Assembly: GCA_965230755.1 (NCBI GenBank)
Contig: CBDDLT010000023.1
Location: forward strand, 1-64,000
Reading direction: 5' to 3'
DNA from: DATFJT01 sp965230755
GTDB lineage: Bacteria > Bacteroidota > Bacteroidia > Chitinophagales > Saprospiraceae
Length of the DNA stretch: 64,000 nt
The notes under the pieces were generated by a model, which searched no databases, was not told where the DNA came from, and was given only the letters and a program-made list of their open reading frames with translations. Positions 27,343 through 37,062 of the stretch are shown here, in pieces. The position numbers were made by a program, and so were the translations under genes. The stretch's first letter is position 1. Each line of letters begins with the position of its first letter.

Positions 27343-28786
27343 TATCGTAAAATTATGCTTTGGCATAATACTTTTATCAGCACCCTGCTTCCTCTACTCC
27401 TCTACTTTAACTGTTGGTGGCTCGGGATATGCTTCAATTCAATCAGCGGCTGTTGATGCCAGTCCGGGTGACACAATTTTTGTCCTCGAAGGTACGTACC
27501 CTGGTGGAATGCATATCACCAACCTACAAGGAACACCGGAAAACTGGATCTATATCATTTCCGAATCGAACACTGATGTCATTATCGAAGGAGGCAATAA
27601 CTCGATACAGTTCAGTGATGCGGAGTATGTTCATGTGGAAGGTTTTATTATTCAAGGACAAAGAGCTAATGGCATGAACATCGATGATGCTGGATCTTTC
27701 GAATCCCCTACCCATCATATTAGAATCAGAAAATGCACTTTTCAAAATATTGCAGCTACTGGAAACAATGACCTTCTAAAACTCTCGGGCTTGGATAGTT
27801 TTTGGATACAAGAATGCAAGTTTATCAATGGATCGCCTGGAGGAAGTGGCTTAGACATGGTCGGCTGTCACATGGGCTTTATACAGGACTGTTATTTTGA
27901 AAACATGGGGAACAACTCCATCCAAGCCAAAGGTGGGACACAGCACATCAGAATATCTCGAAATACTTTTGTCAATGGCGGATTGAGGAACATCAATCTG
28001 GGTGGCTCTACTGGTCTCGCTTTTTTTCGACCGCAAGATGCACCCTTTGAAGCTGCTGATTTACAAGTTTACTCCAACATCTTCATTGGTGGCTGGGCTG
28101 GTTTAGCTTATGTGGGTTCCACCAGAGTAGATGTTGCCAATAATACTTTTTACTATCCTGAAAATTGGGTGTTTAGGATACTTCAAGAGAACGTAGACGA
28201 GAATAGGTTTGTAAGCTGTGGAGATAATCTGTTTCGAAATAATATCATCGTTTATGGCGATGTTCATCGGGACCTCAACATAGGACCCAATACTCGACCT
28301 GAGAGCTTCACTATTAGCCATAATTTGTGGTTCAAACCCGATGATCCCTCTTTTAATGGCCCTTCCTTGCCCGTTACTGAGACCAATCCATTGTATCAGC
28401 AAGACCCTCTTTTTAAGGATGCTTCTATGCAAGATTTTCACTTGGAATTAGATAGTCCCTGTATTGGAATGGGTACGGAAATCGACGACCTCAATTTAGA
28501 TCATGACCGAAAAACTTTCTTTTTTCCTCCTAGCATAGGAGCTTTTGAAGGTAGTTTGATTAATTCTACACCGGAATTATCAATGGCTACCCTGAAGAGC
28601 TATCCCAATCCCTGTTCGAATTGGATAGCGTTGAGCCAGGGTCGTTCTGGTATAATTTACGATGTCATGGGAAATATCATGCATATTTTTCAAGATACAG
28701 AACGAATCAATGTTGCTTCCTTAAAAGCAGGTTTGTACTTCATTCGAACCCATCAAGGAGAAATTTCTCGATTTACGAAAATCTAG
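27308..28786 (+). CDS. Right-handed beta-helix protein with T9SS sorting domain
   Basis: A 492-aa secreted protein. After an N-terminal signal (VKLCFGIILLSAPCFLYSS) comes a parallel beta-helix fold beginning GSGYASIQSAAVDASPGDTI and continuing through imperfect coils (IRIRKCTFQNIAATGNNDLL, IQDCYFENMGNNSIQAKGG, ISRNTFVNGGLRNINLGG), typical of pectate-lyase-like or polysaccharide-binding proteins. The C-terminal 75 residues (SYPNPCSNWIALSQGR ... GLYFIRTHQGEISRFTKI) are a type A T9SS domain. It overlaps the preceding gene by 35 bp. Lyase activity cannot be asserted. Confidence 0.82.
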   Translation: METSVSYTKYFSIVKLCFGIILLSAPCFLYSSTLTVGGSGYASIQSAAVDASPGDTIFVLEGTYPGGMHITNLQGTPENWIYIISESNTDVIIEGGNNSIQFSDAEYVHVEGFIIQGQRANGMNIDDAGSFESPTHHIRIRKCTFQNIAATGNNDLLKLSGLDSFWIQECKFINGSPGGSGLDMVGCHMGFIQDCYFENMGNNSIQAKGGTQHIRISRNTFVNGGLRNINLGGSTGLAFFRPQDAPFEAADLQVYSNIFIGGWAGLAYVGSTRVDVANNTFYYPENWVFRILQENVDENRFVSCGDNLFRNNIIVYGDVHRDLNIGPNTRPESFTISHNLWFKPDDPSFNGPSLPVTETNPLYQQDPLFKDASMQDFHLELDSPCIGMGTEIDDLNLDHDRKTFFFPPSIGAFEGSLINSTPELSMATLKSYPNPCSNWIALSQGRSGIIYDVMGNIMHIFQDTERINVASLKAGLYFIRTHQGEISRFTKI

Positions 28787-28945
28787 TGCTTTGACCTAAT
28801 AAAGATTTTACGAATAATTCGAAAATATTTTGGGTCAGATCAAGGCGGGAAGAGGGAAGATAGCCCATGTTACCCGACGGATGACCAACGCAGATATGGC
28901 TCAAAAGAAATCGAATGATACTATAATATTTATTGGGTCAGAGTA

Positions 28946-31900
28946 CTAAAGTTTCAATATTTTTTGAATCTGATCATTTTCGAATCTGATAAAGTATATT
29001 CCTTCAGGCCAATTTCTGGTCTCCAGCCTTTGTGCTTTTCCTGAGTAAATAACTCTACCCCATACATCTAGTACTTCGTAACTAAAAACTCTATTGGACT
29101 GTTGAACAATTAAATACTCTCTAAATGGATTTGGAAAAATTAATAAGCCCTCTGAGTTGAAATTGTTTGTATTGTTAATGATGACATTAACACAGCTCGA
29201 ACTGTCGGCACAATCCCCAAATTCTACTTTCACCTTAAAGTCTCCGGTATAACTGGGCATAAAGGTATTATCCGTCCCTAACTGGAGTTCCGCTCCTGAA
29301 TTACAATCTATCCAAGTGTAACTCGCACCAGGATAATCCTCAATGCTCAATTCCTGTCCATCCAAGTTGAGTTGCACGTTAAACCTTACCACCGTCAAGT
29401 CGATCGTTATGATCGAATCACACATCTGACTGCTCGGTATCGTGTCCACATACACCCCTGTCTGGGTATAAGTATTCCCTGCCGGTGACAGGTAACTATC
29501 GCATGCTAAAGGACTGATCATACTCCGTTGTTCACGTGCAATGGTCAAATCAATCGTTATGATTGAGTCACACATCTGACTGCTCGGTATCGTATCCACA
29601 TACACTCCCGTCTGAGTGTAGGTATTCCCCGCTGGGGATTGATAACTATCGCACGCGGTAGGACTGATCATACTCCGTTGTTCCCTCACTATGGTCAAGT
29701 CTATCGTTATGATCGAATCACACATCTGACTGCTCGGTATCGTATCCACATACACTCCCGTCTGGGTGTAAGTATTTCCCGCGGGTGACCGATAAGTATT
29801 ACAGGACGTAGGACTGATCGAACTCCGTTGCTCTCGCACTATGGTCAAGTCGATCGTTATGATCGAATCACACATCTGACTGCTCGGTATCGTATCCACA
29901 TACACTCCCGTCTGGGTATAGGTATTTCCCGCGGGTGACCGATAAGTATTACAGGACGTAGGACTAATTGAACTCCGTTGTTCTCGCACTATCGTCAAGT
30001 CGATCGTTATAATCGAATCGCACATCTGACTGCTCGGTATCGTATCCACATACACTCCTGTCTGGGTGTAGGTATTCCCTGCTGGTGATTGATAGGTGTT
30101 ACAAGCCGTAGGACTAATCGAACTCCGTTGCTCTCGCACTATCGTCAAGTCGATCGTTATGATCGAATCACACATCTGACTGCTCGGTATTGTATCCACA
30201 TACACTCCCGTCTGGGTATAAGTATTCCCGGCTGGTGATTGATAAGTATTACAAGCAGTTGGGCTGATTGAACTCCGTTGCTCACGTACTATCGTCAAGT
30301 CGATCGTTATGATAGAATCACACATCTGACTGCTCGGTATCGTATCCACATATATCCCCGTCTGGGTGTAAGTATTCCCTGCCGGTGATTGATAGGTATT
30401 ACAGGCAGTTGGACTGATTGAACTGCGCTGTTCCCGCACTATCGTTAAGTCTATAGTGATAATAGAATCGCACATGTCACTGCTCGGTATCGTATCCATA
30501 TACACTCCTGTCTGGGTATAGGTATTACCGGCTGGTGATCGATAACTATTGCAAGCCGTCGGGTTGATCGAACTGCGTTTTTCTTGAACTATGGTCAAGT
30601 CGATCGTTATGATTGAATCACACATCTGACTACTTGGAATCGTATCCACATATATCCCCGTCTGGGTATAAGTATTCCCCGCGGGTGACTGGTAACTATT
30701 ACATGCAGTTGGGCTGATTGAGCTGCGTTGATCCCGTACTATCGTCAAGTCGATCGTTATGATCGAATCACACATCTGACTGCTCGGTATCGTATCCACA
30801 TATACTCCTGTCTGGGTATAAGTATTCCCCGCGGGTGACTGGTAACTATTGCATGCGGTAGGACTGATGGAGCTGCGTTGATTTCGTACTATCGTCAAGT
30901 CGATCGTTATGATCGAATCACACATCTGACTACTCGGTATCGTATCCATATACACTCCTGTCTGGGTATAGGTATTTCCCGCGGGTGACTGATAACTATT
31001 ACACGCAATTGGACTGATCGAACTTGTAGGAGATCCGACTATCGTCAAGTTGATCGTTATGATAGAATCACATAAATTGCTGGCGGTAATGGTATCTTGA
31101 TAGTGACCTGATTGATCAAATATCTTACCGCTAGGAGAGCGATACTCATCACATTCACTAGCCGAAATCATAGAGAATTGTGAATTCTTAATGGTGAGAT
31201 CAATAGCAATAATAGAATCACAACCGCTTCTATTAAAAATGGTATCCACGTACTGTCCTGTTTGATCAAAGATCTTTCCACTTGGAGATCGATACTCATC
31301 GCAATCTTCAACCATTATCTGTGCAAAACTGGCCATACAATCGAAGTCCACAATAATAAGAGGATTGTCAAAAACAGAATCCAGTCGGACCGCCTCTTGA
31401 ATATTGATATTAGTCTGACCGTAGAGCACATGTCGTCTAGGCGAAAAAGTTCTAAAGGTGCCAGCAGGACAAAGAGCGGCAATATTATCCGTACAAATCT
31501 CCGGATCAAAAATGACATATCCACCGCTAGCTCCATATGAAAAATCATCTCCGGTACAGGTATCAATAGGATTCATTGCGTTGTCTTCCCAATGTCGCCC
31601 CAGTGATCCATCAGCTCCCTCTTGCCAAGTCCCTTCCAAGTTGTAATCAACGAAGATGGCCTGATTTTGAGGAAAATTAATGACCTCCCATTCCTGTAAA
31701 TTCTGATTGGCCATTTCGGGAATACCATCAATGGTGTGAAACTCATTATAGGAATTAAAATATGAGGATCCACTTGCCGCAGGGCTAAAATCATAAAAAT
31801 CAAACATGGCTGGAATAGGATGCACTCTTAGATTGGTGACAACAAACTGGGTTTTTTCATAGTAGTAATTTGTTCTATTGGTGTATATACCGCTGTTAGA

Positions 31901-32752
31901 ACCCATATAGGCACGAATAGCCCGAATGGCACCATCCACATTCGAAATAATACAACCACCACCTTCACTGAAAGTATCTTCTGATCTACCGCAAAAACCA
32001 GGGTATGTCAAATTCTTATGCCTGTCTAATAAGTCTGGTGTGGTATCCGTTCCCTCAATCAGATACATCTCATCATATATCCAACGATCACTGAAATGAT
32101 GGATGTAATAATCACTAGATATAATGGAATTTTCAGGATTAGGACCCTGTACCATATCATAAGTAGAGAGATAAGGTCCGGAAAGTAGATCGAACTCATA
32201 GTGCACATAATCAACGCCAGCATCCTGTGACAAACTTCCGTCCTGATCATAAATATATAGGAATGAAGTATCGCCCATGATCGGATCAAGTATAGCAATC
32301 AGACAATCCGTATTCTGAATAGTGCCAGGGGGATTGGACATACCCATGGCTCTTTCGCCAAGATCCTTATACATAAATACTAGCTCATCGTTATCGTCCA
32401 GAAGAGGATTTGGATCGGCACCGGTATGGGTATTGGCATCGGTATAAAAAAGAGTCTCTACGCCGGTGGAACCTGGCAGATTATAAGGAACACTATAATC
32501 CAGCATCGCTCTTTCGTCTATTTGAATCGGTATTTGATTCCACTGAGTCCCGTCGAATGAAAACCCTACAAGATCAGGTATATCCCGGTTCAATAAACAA
32601 GCGAGATCACCACTTGAAACCACTATTGCTTCGTGAGATCTATCGAATTGACCGTAAGCAATACTGTTTACCAATACTACCAACAGAAGAAGTATACTAA
32701 CGGTATTCTTTAATTTGGAGATAACTTGCTTTATAGCATATAATGCTTTCAT
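28946..32752 (-). CDS. Giant T9SS protein with about 13 fifty-residue tandem repeats
   Basis: A 1268-aa secreted protein. The signal is SILLLLVVLVNSIAYGQ. An N-terminal unique region of about 450 residues follows (FDGTQWNQIPIQIDERAMLD, DPNPLLDDNDELVFMYKDLG), which I do not recognise. Then come two degenerate and eleven near-identical 50-aa repeats with core ACNTYQSPAGNTYTQTGVY and SSQMCDSIITIDLTIV, each with two Cys. A short PKD/Ig-like segment and a type A T9SS domain (LLIFPNPFREYLIVQQ ... GIYFIRFENDQIQKILKL) end it. Probably a long surface stalk or adhesin. The DNA repeats suggest recent expansion and possible copy-number variation. Confidence 0.87.
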   Translation of the reverse strand: MKALYAIKQVISKLKNTVSILLLLVVLVNSIAYGQFDRSHEAIVVSSGDLACLLNRDIPDLVGFSFDGTQWNQIPIQIDERAMLDYSVPYNLPGSTGVETLFYTDANTHTGADPNPLLDDNDELVFMYKDLGERAMGMSNPPGTIQNTDCLIAILDPIMGDTSFLYIYDQDGSLSQDAGVDYVHYEFDLLSGPYLSTYDMVQGPNPENSIISSDYYIHHFSDRWIYDEMYLIEGTDTTPDLLDRHKNLTYPGFCGRSEDTFSEGGGCIISNVDGAIRAIRAYMGSNSGIYTNRTNYYYEKTQFVVTNLRVHPIPAMFDFYDFSPAASGSSYFNSYNEFHTIDGIPEMANQNLQEWEVINFPQNQAIFVDYNLEGTWQEGADGSLGRHWEDNAMNPIDTCTGDDFSYGASGGYVIFDPEICTDNIAALCPAGTFRTFSPRRHVLYGQTNINIQEAVRLDSVFDNPLIIVDFDCMASFAQIMVEDCDEYRSPSGKIFDQTGQYVDTIFNRSGCDSIIAIDLTIKNSQFSMISASECDEYRSPSGKIFDQSGHYQDTITASNLCDSIITINLTIVGSPTSSISPIACNSYQSPAGNTYTQTGVYMDTIPSSQMCDSIITIDLTIVRNQRSSISPTACNSYQSPAGNTYTQTGVYVDTIPSSQMCDSIITIDLTIVRDQRSSISPTACNSYQSPAGNTYTQTGIYVDTIPSSQMCDSIITIDLTIVQEKRSSINPTACNSYRSPAGNTYTQTGVYMDTIPSSDMCDSIITIDLTIVREQRSSISPTACNTYQSPAGNTYTQTGIYVDTIPSSQMCDSIITIDLTIVREQRSSISPTACNTYQSPAGNTYTQTGVYVDTIPSSQMCDSIITIDLTIVREQRSSISPTACNTYQSPAGNTYTQTGVYVDTIPSSQMCDSIITIDLTIVREQRSSISPTSCNTYRSPAGNTYTQTGVYVDTIPSSQMCDSIITIDLTIVREQRSSISPTSCNTYRSPAGNTYTQTGVYVDTIPSSQMCDSIITIDLTIVREQRSMISPTACDSYQSPAGNTYTQTGVYVDTIPSSQMCDSIITIDLTIAREQRSMISPLACDSYLSPAGNTYTQTGVYVDTIPSSQMCDSIITIDLTVVRFNVQLNLDGQELSIEDYPGASYTWIDCNSGAELQLGTDNTFMPSYTGDFKVKVEFGDCADSSSCVNVIINNTNNFNSEGLLIFPNPFREYLIVQQSNRVFSYEVLDVWGRVIYSGKAQRLETRNWPEGIYFIRFENDQIQKILKL
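29391..31040. repeat. 150-bp tandem repeat array, about 11 close copies
   Basis: The block containing gatcgttatgatcgaatcac recurs every 150 bp, in frame within the 1268-aa protein. Copies differ mainly at synonymous positions and a few codons (N/D, T/S, Q/R, V/I/M). Two further, diverged copies lie to about 31340. Such an array is also a place where assembly could collapse or expand copies. Confidence 0.85.
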
Positions 32753-33086
32753 AATGGCCTCTTGTTTTAGTTTTGGAGTTAGAATGAATTAAATCTAAAT
32801 TGCGACTGCTTCCAGAAATAGAACTTTAAAAAACCATCAAATGCTGCCTTCTACTATCAAAATATCGAATGGATAATTGAAACCTTCAACGAATAAAATC
32901 TCCTCATTTTACTGATACTTAAATAATACATTGACCCATTTCATCGAATCAAAAGCTATTAAATCATTCATATATTTATTCCAAACATCTAACTGACCCA
33001 ATCAAATAAGGCGCCCTATTTGTTCATGCATTCAATGCAATTCATTATATTGTAGCCGTTTATTTTACGTTTCCAAATTTTATTTT
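32753..33086. other. Intergenic region between divergent genes
   Basis: 334 bp, AT-rich, with stops in all frames. It should hold the promoters of the giant repeat protein (minus) and the small membrane protein (plus), but I see no perfect TAnnTTTG box at a fitting distance. It contains TGACCCAAT (about 32995), the inverse of ATTGGGTCA found on the other side of the repeat gene near 28935. Confidence 0.5.
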
Positions 33087-33500
33087 ATGAATACTAAGAA
33101 AATTTTAGTAGCGACATTGGTTGGCGCAGTTGCTTTCTTCCTATTAGGTTGGATTATATGGGGGATGCTCCTGCAAGGATTTATGGCTGATCATATGACG
33201 CATTATGATGGCTTAATCAAAGAGCCTCCAAACATGATATTGATGTTTGTATCCATGATTTTTTCAGCTCTTTTTTACGCCATTATTTTTAATCGATGGG
33301 CTAACATTAGTACGTTTAAGACAGGACTTCAGGCAGGAGCAATAATTTCCGTTCTCTTAGGTCTTTCTTACGGATTGTTTGACTTATCGTATTTTAATTT
33401 AAGAGATGTGACCGCTGTTGTTGTAGATGTCTTCGCTAACGCAGTATACGGTGGTCTCGGAGGCGGAATTATCGCTTGGGTTTTAGGCAAGGTAAATTAA
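33087..33500 (+). CDS. Small four-helix membrane protein
   Basis: A 137-aa protein with four predicted transmembrane helices (ILVATLVGAVAFFLLGWIIW, MILMFVSMIFSALFYAIIF, QAGAIISVLLGLSYGLFDL, VYGGLGGGIIAWVLG). The layout resembles DUF1761/DUF2177-type small membrane proteins, but I cannot assign the family firmly. It is monocistronic and closed by a strong terminator. Confidence 0.7.
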   Translation: MNTKKILVATLVGAVAFFLLGWIIWGMLLQGFMADHMTHYDGLIKEPPNMILMFVSMIFSALFYAIIFNRWANISTFKTGLQAGAIISVLLGLSYGLFDLSYFNLRDVTAVVVDVFANAVYGGLGGGIIAWVLGKVN

Positions 33501-33514
33501 AAGTATATTCATGG

Positions 33515-33546
33515 GGGATGCGATCAGAATTGCATCCCTTTTTTAT
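33515..33546 (+). terminator. Rho-independent terminator
   Basis: GGGATGC-gatcagaatt-GCATCCC, a perfect 7-bp stem with a 10-nt loop, is followed by six T residues. It ends transcription of the small membrane protein and touches the stop codon of the convergent DUF2490 gene. Confidence 0.9.
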
Positions 33547-34190
33547 TTGCTAGCCCAATGATAGGATAAGGTCGTAGTCCATATGTTATCAAATAGATGA
33601 TCAGGTTCATAAAAATACTCATTCCAATATTCTAACTTAAACGCCCAATTCTTACTAATAACACGAGTAATTCCTGCCCTGTATCTTACCCTTTGAACGT
33701 GATTTAGTTCGTTCAACCGATAGAAGACATCCAGACCGACATTGGGCTTCCACTTCTCCCATACTTTCAAAACCAATGTGGGGATATATCTAATGAAATC
33801 GGCATCATCTCTGTCATCTATCGTTAAGGCATAGTGTATTCTCAATTTATTCTGAAGATCAAAATGAGCAAAGCTCGTTTTATGATCTCCATCAAGCCAT
33901 AAAAATTGTCTTATTCTATTATCTGGGAGGAACCAGGTTCTCTCTAAGAAAGTCAAAGAAAATGAAGAACCCAATCGATACTTTATTGAAGCATCAATGG
34001 AAAAATTTTGATAAGATCTCAACTCGTTGTGGAATCTAATGGTCGGCTTAAGTGCCACACTCCACTTATCAGAAAGATTTCGAGTCACTTGTATCGAATT
34101 CCAAGTGATGTTATCTCTCTTTTGCGCTTCTAAAATATTGCTTCCCATAACCAATACTAGGAAAATAAGAAGACCTTTGACTACCCTCAT
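33543..34190 (-). CDS. DUF2490 outer-membrane beta-barrel protein
   Basis: A 215-aa protein. Signal peptide MRVVKGLLIFLVLVMGSNILEAQ, then alternating amphipathic strands of a beta barrel typical of DUF2490 (TWNSIQVTRNLSDKWSVALK, KYRLGSSFSLTFLERTW, YRAGITRVISKNWAFKLEYW) ending with an aromatic-rich strand (TTTLSYHWASK). The family has no established function. Monocistronic; divergent from the RDD gene. Confidence 0.8.
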   Translation of the reverse strand: MRVVKGLLIFLVLVMGSNILEAQKRDNITWNSIQVTRNLSDKWSVALKPTIRFHNELRSYQNFSIDASIKYRLGSSFSLTFLERTWFLPDNRIRQFLWLDGDHKTSFAHFDLQNKLRIHYALTIDDRDDADFIRYIPTLVLKVWEKWKPNVGLDVFYRLNELNHVQRVRYRAGITRVISKNWAFKLEYWNEYFYEPDHLFDNIWTTTLSYHWASK

Positions 34191-34270
34191 ACTATCTCAA
34201 TTTCACTATGGAAAGATATCAATTACTTAATTCTTTTTTTAATTTGCCTAGAGATTAAATAAAAACCGGA

Positions 34271-34975
34271 ATGGCTTACATAGAAGTAAGAACTGCACAA
34301 AATATCATTCTACGCTACGAATTGGCAAACGTATCTGACAGGATTACCGCTTTTGTAATCGATATTTTGATCGTCAGTTTACTCGGTTCTATCATAGGCT
34401 TTACCGTCAGGGACCAAACGCTTAATTACATATTCCTGGTCCCACTATTTTTTCTCTATCATCTGTTTTTTGAAATTTTATTCAATGGACAGTCTCCAGG
34501 AAAAAAGTTCTTAAAAATACGCGTAATTGACTTGGATGGCGGATATTACACTATTCAATCAGCCATTATACGCTGGGCGTTGCGTCTGATCGATATAGCC
34601 ATTTCTCTTTCCAGTATTGCCATTCTATCCATTCTTGGATCTAATAAGAATCAACGCCTGGGAGACCTATTGGCCAATACCGCCGTAATAAAAATCTCGC
34701 GGCAGAACTTAGTTCATCTAAATACTTTGGAATCCTTAAATAAACTGGAGCACGAAGTCCAATATCCCGGTGTATTAAGTCTCTTGGAATCAGAAATTCT
34801 ACTGATCAAAGAAGCCATTGAACGTTATGAGCTCAAGGCAACTCCACATTCTTCAAAAATCATATCTGAACTCAGCAAGAAAGTAGCTTCAGTATTGGAT
34901 GTGGATATCACGGATAAGAAACGCATAGTTTTCCTCAAGGAAGTACTTCGCGACTATGTTTTCCTCACCCGTTAA
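34271..34975 (+). CDS. RDD-family membrane protein
   Basis: A 234-aa protein. The N-terminal 150 residues are an RDD domain with ELANVSDRITAFVIDILIV, FNGQSPGKKFLKIRVIDLDG, ALRLIDIA and NKNQRLGDLLANTAVIK, with three hydrophobic segments. The C-terminal 80 residues are a charged helical cytoplasmic tail. The role of RDD proteins is mostly unknown, though some have been linked to Na+/H+ exchange. No operon partner. Confidence 0.88.
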   Translation: MAYIEVRTAQNIILRYELANVSDRITAFVIDILIVSLLGSIIGFTVRDQTLNYIFLVPLFFLYHLFFEILFNGQSPGKKFLKIRVIDLDGGYYTIQSAIIRWALRLIDIAISLSSIAILSILGSNKNQRLGDLLANTAVIKISRQNLVHLNTLESLNKLEHEVQYPGVLSLLESEILLIKEAIERYELKATPHSSKIISELSKKVASVLDVDITDKKRIVFLKEVLRDYVFLTR

Positions 34976-35015
34976 GTCCATTTTATAGAATGGCAATTAA
35001 GAGAGTTATTTCTCC

Positions 35016-35423
35016 TTATTCCTGTCCTACGAAATCATCAAATAGTCCATCGTCAGATTCTCCCGTTTTTGGATTTGGACCGTATTGATTACTGCCAGGA
35101 TCGCTGTCCTTAGCATAAAATACAATGAGTATAACAGCTCCTACAATAGGAAGTAAGGCCCACAATAGATTCCATCCGGAACGTCCCGTATCGTGAAGTC
35201 TTCTTACAGCGACCGCAATTCCGGGAACCAACAGGGCTAGAGATATCAATCCGGATAATCCCTGAAAGAGAAAACTGCCCATCATTTCACCTAATCCACC
35301 TACTACGAGTTGGATTAGCATATTAATCAAAACGAAGTACCAAAATTCACTTCTTCGGGCTCTGCCGTCAAATTGAGCGTATTTATTAAAAACAACATCC
35401 TTAAAATAGTCTAAAGCACTCAT
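35016..35423 (-). CDS. DUF805 membrane protein
   Basis: A 135-aa protein. The N-terminus NKYAQFDGRARRSEFWYFVL and the later AVRRLHDTGRSGWNLLWALL are diagnostic for DUF805. There are four hydrophobic segments, then an acidic C-terminal tail (GPNPKTGESDDGLFDDFVGQE in the window is the last part). Function unknown. Convergent with RDD and divergent from GH3. Confidence 0.9.
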   Translation of the reverse strand: MSALDYFKDVVFNKYAQFDGRARRSEFWYFVLINMLIQLVVGGLGEMMGSFLFQGLSGLISLALLVPGIAVAVRRLHDTGRSGWNLLWALLPIVGAVILIVFYAKDSDPGSNQYGPNPKTGESDDGLFDDFVGQE

Positions 35424-35483
35424 CGAATTAATTTTTTTGAAAGATAAAAAGTTTTAATTTTAAAGAGTAATGATTTGATCCCC

Positions 35484-37016
35484 ATGTTCCAGGTAAGTAA
35501 CAACTTAGCAAAGCTCGTCCTCAAAAAACGCTATCGTCGTATAAGGCAGCTGAAGGAGAACGCCCTGGAGAATCAAGAGAGAACCTTTAAGTATTTGATT
35601 TCTCAATTGGCTCAGACCGAATATGGAAAATCACATAGGATAAAGACCAATTCGACTTTAAAAACCTTCAGATCTAATGTACCCTTAGTACAATATGAGT
35701 CCATATTTCCCTTCATAAAAAGAATGATCCTGGGAGAAAAAAATGTTCTGTGGCCCGGCAGGATTAACTGGTATGCCAAGTCCTCGGGAACAACCAATGA
35801 TAAGAGTAAGTATATCCCTATCCCTTATATCAATCTAAGAAAAAATCATATCAAAGGGACCAAGGATACCATGAGTTTAATCTATAGTCGAAAGCCAAAC
35901 TGTGCAGCTTTTGGCGCCCAAAATATCATCATGGGAGGGAGTATATCTCCATTCGAAGAAAATCCAAAATCCAAAAACGGTGATATTTCAGCTATTATGA
36001 CCTACCACATGCCTGCCGTGGGAAGACCTTTTTTTGGGGTAGATTTTAAGACTGCCTTGCTGGAAGACTACGAAGTCAAAATCAACAAGATCATCAGTCA
36101 AACAGCGCACAAAGATATCAGAATGATAGGAGGAGTGCCGACTTGGTTGGTCGTCCTTATTGAGAAAATGCTCCGGCATTATGGAGCAGATAATCTGTTG
36201 GAAATTTGGGAAAACCTGGAGGTATATATTCATGGAGGAGTCGGATTTGATCCTTATATCAATCAATTCAAAAAGTACATTCCTAGAGAAGATTTTCTTT
36301 ACCATGAGGTATACAATGCCTCTGAAGGATATTTTGCCTCCCAACATGATGGTACGGAAGAAGGGATGCTCCTTTTTACCGACAATCACATGTTCTATGA
36401 ATTCATGCCATTGGAAGAGTGGAGCAATCCTAATCCCAAAACCTTGAGGCTTGAGGAAGTCGAAGTGGATAAGCCCTATGGATTGGTAATTAGCAGTTCT
36501 TCCGGTTTGTGGAGGTATGTCATCGGAGATACCATTCAGTTTACCCATCTAAAACCATACTTAATTAAAGTAGTAGGACGACTTCAGCAATTTATCAATG
36601 TCTTTGGTGAGGAGCTAATGGTCAACAATACGGAAAAAGCTTTAAAACAGGTTTGCGAAGAACAAGAAGCAATTGTTCGAGAATATACAGTGGCACCTAT
36701 TTTCATGAGAGAGCCTGGAAAAGGAGGACATGAGTGGCTGATAGAATTCGATAAAAAACCTGCCAATCTTGAAATATTCGCCGATCGCCTTGACGAGGCT
36801 CTCCAAGCCATCAATACGGACTATCAGGCAAAACGCTATAAAGGAATGGCTCTCGACCGTCTGAAGATCAAATCCGTCCCAAAAGAGACTTTTGTCAATT
36901 GGCTACACTCACGGGGAAAGTATGGCGGTCAACATAAAATTCCTCGTTTGTCAAATGATCGAAAAAAAATCGAAAACATCTTAGATTTTATTCAATCTAA
37001 AGAACAACTTCACTAA
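35484..37016 (+). CDS. GH3-family acyl-acid amido synthetase-like protein
   Basis: A 510-aa member of the GH3 branch of the ANL adenylating superfamily. ATP/AMP-binding motifs are WYAKSSGTTNDKSKYIPIP (motif I), YHEVYNASEGYFAS (motif II, YxASE) and VVGRLQQFINVFGEELM (motif III region). Plant GH3 enzymes conjugate auxin or jasmonate to amino acids; bacterial homologues are usually uncharacterised. Length matches the family. The frame opens at TTG 35475, but ATG 35484 is the natural start. Cytoplasmic, monocistronic. Confidence 0.88.
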   Translation: MFQVSNNLAKLVLKKRYRRIRQLKENALENQERTFKYLISQLAQTEYGKSHRIKTNSTLKTFRSNVPLVQYESIFPFIKRMILGEKNVLWPGRINWYAKSSGTTNDKSKYIPIPYINLRKNHIKGTKDTMSLIYSRKPNCAAFGAQNIIMGGSISPFEENPKSKNGDISAIMTYHMPAVGRPFFGVDFKTALLEDYEVKINKIISQTAHKDIRMIGGVPTWLVVLIEKMLRHYGADNLLEIWENLEVYIHGGVGFDPYINQFKKYIPREDFLYHEVYNASEGYFASQHDGTEEGMLLFTDNHMFYEFMPLEEWSNPNPKTLRLEEVEVDKPYGLVISSSSGLWRYVIGDTIQFTHLKPYLIKVVGRLQQFINVFGEELMVNNTEKALKQVCEEQEAIVREYTVAPIFMREPGKGGHEWLIEFDKKPANLEIFADRLDEALQAINTDYQAKRYKGMALDRLKIKSVPKETFVNWLHSRGKYGGQHKIPRLSNDRKKIENILDFIQSKEQLH

Positions 37017-37062
37017 GCTGAGACCCAGGCCAACAACAGAAATGCCACCAATTTCTTTGCAT

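Noticed and set aside
29391..31040. 150-bp repeats as a possible CRISPR array
   Set aside because: Units are contiguous, 150 bp, in frame and translated into 50-aa repeats; there are no unique spacers.
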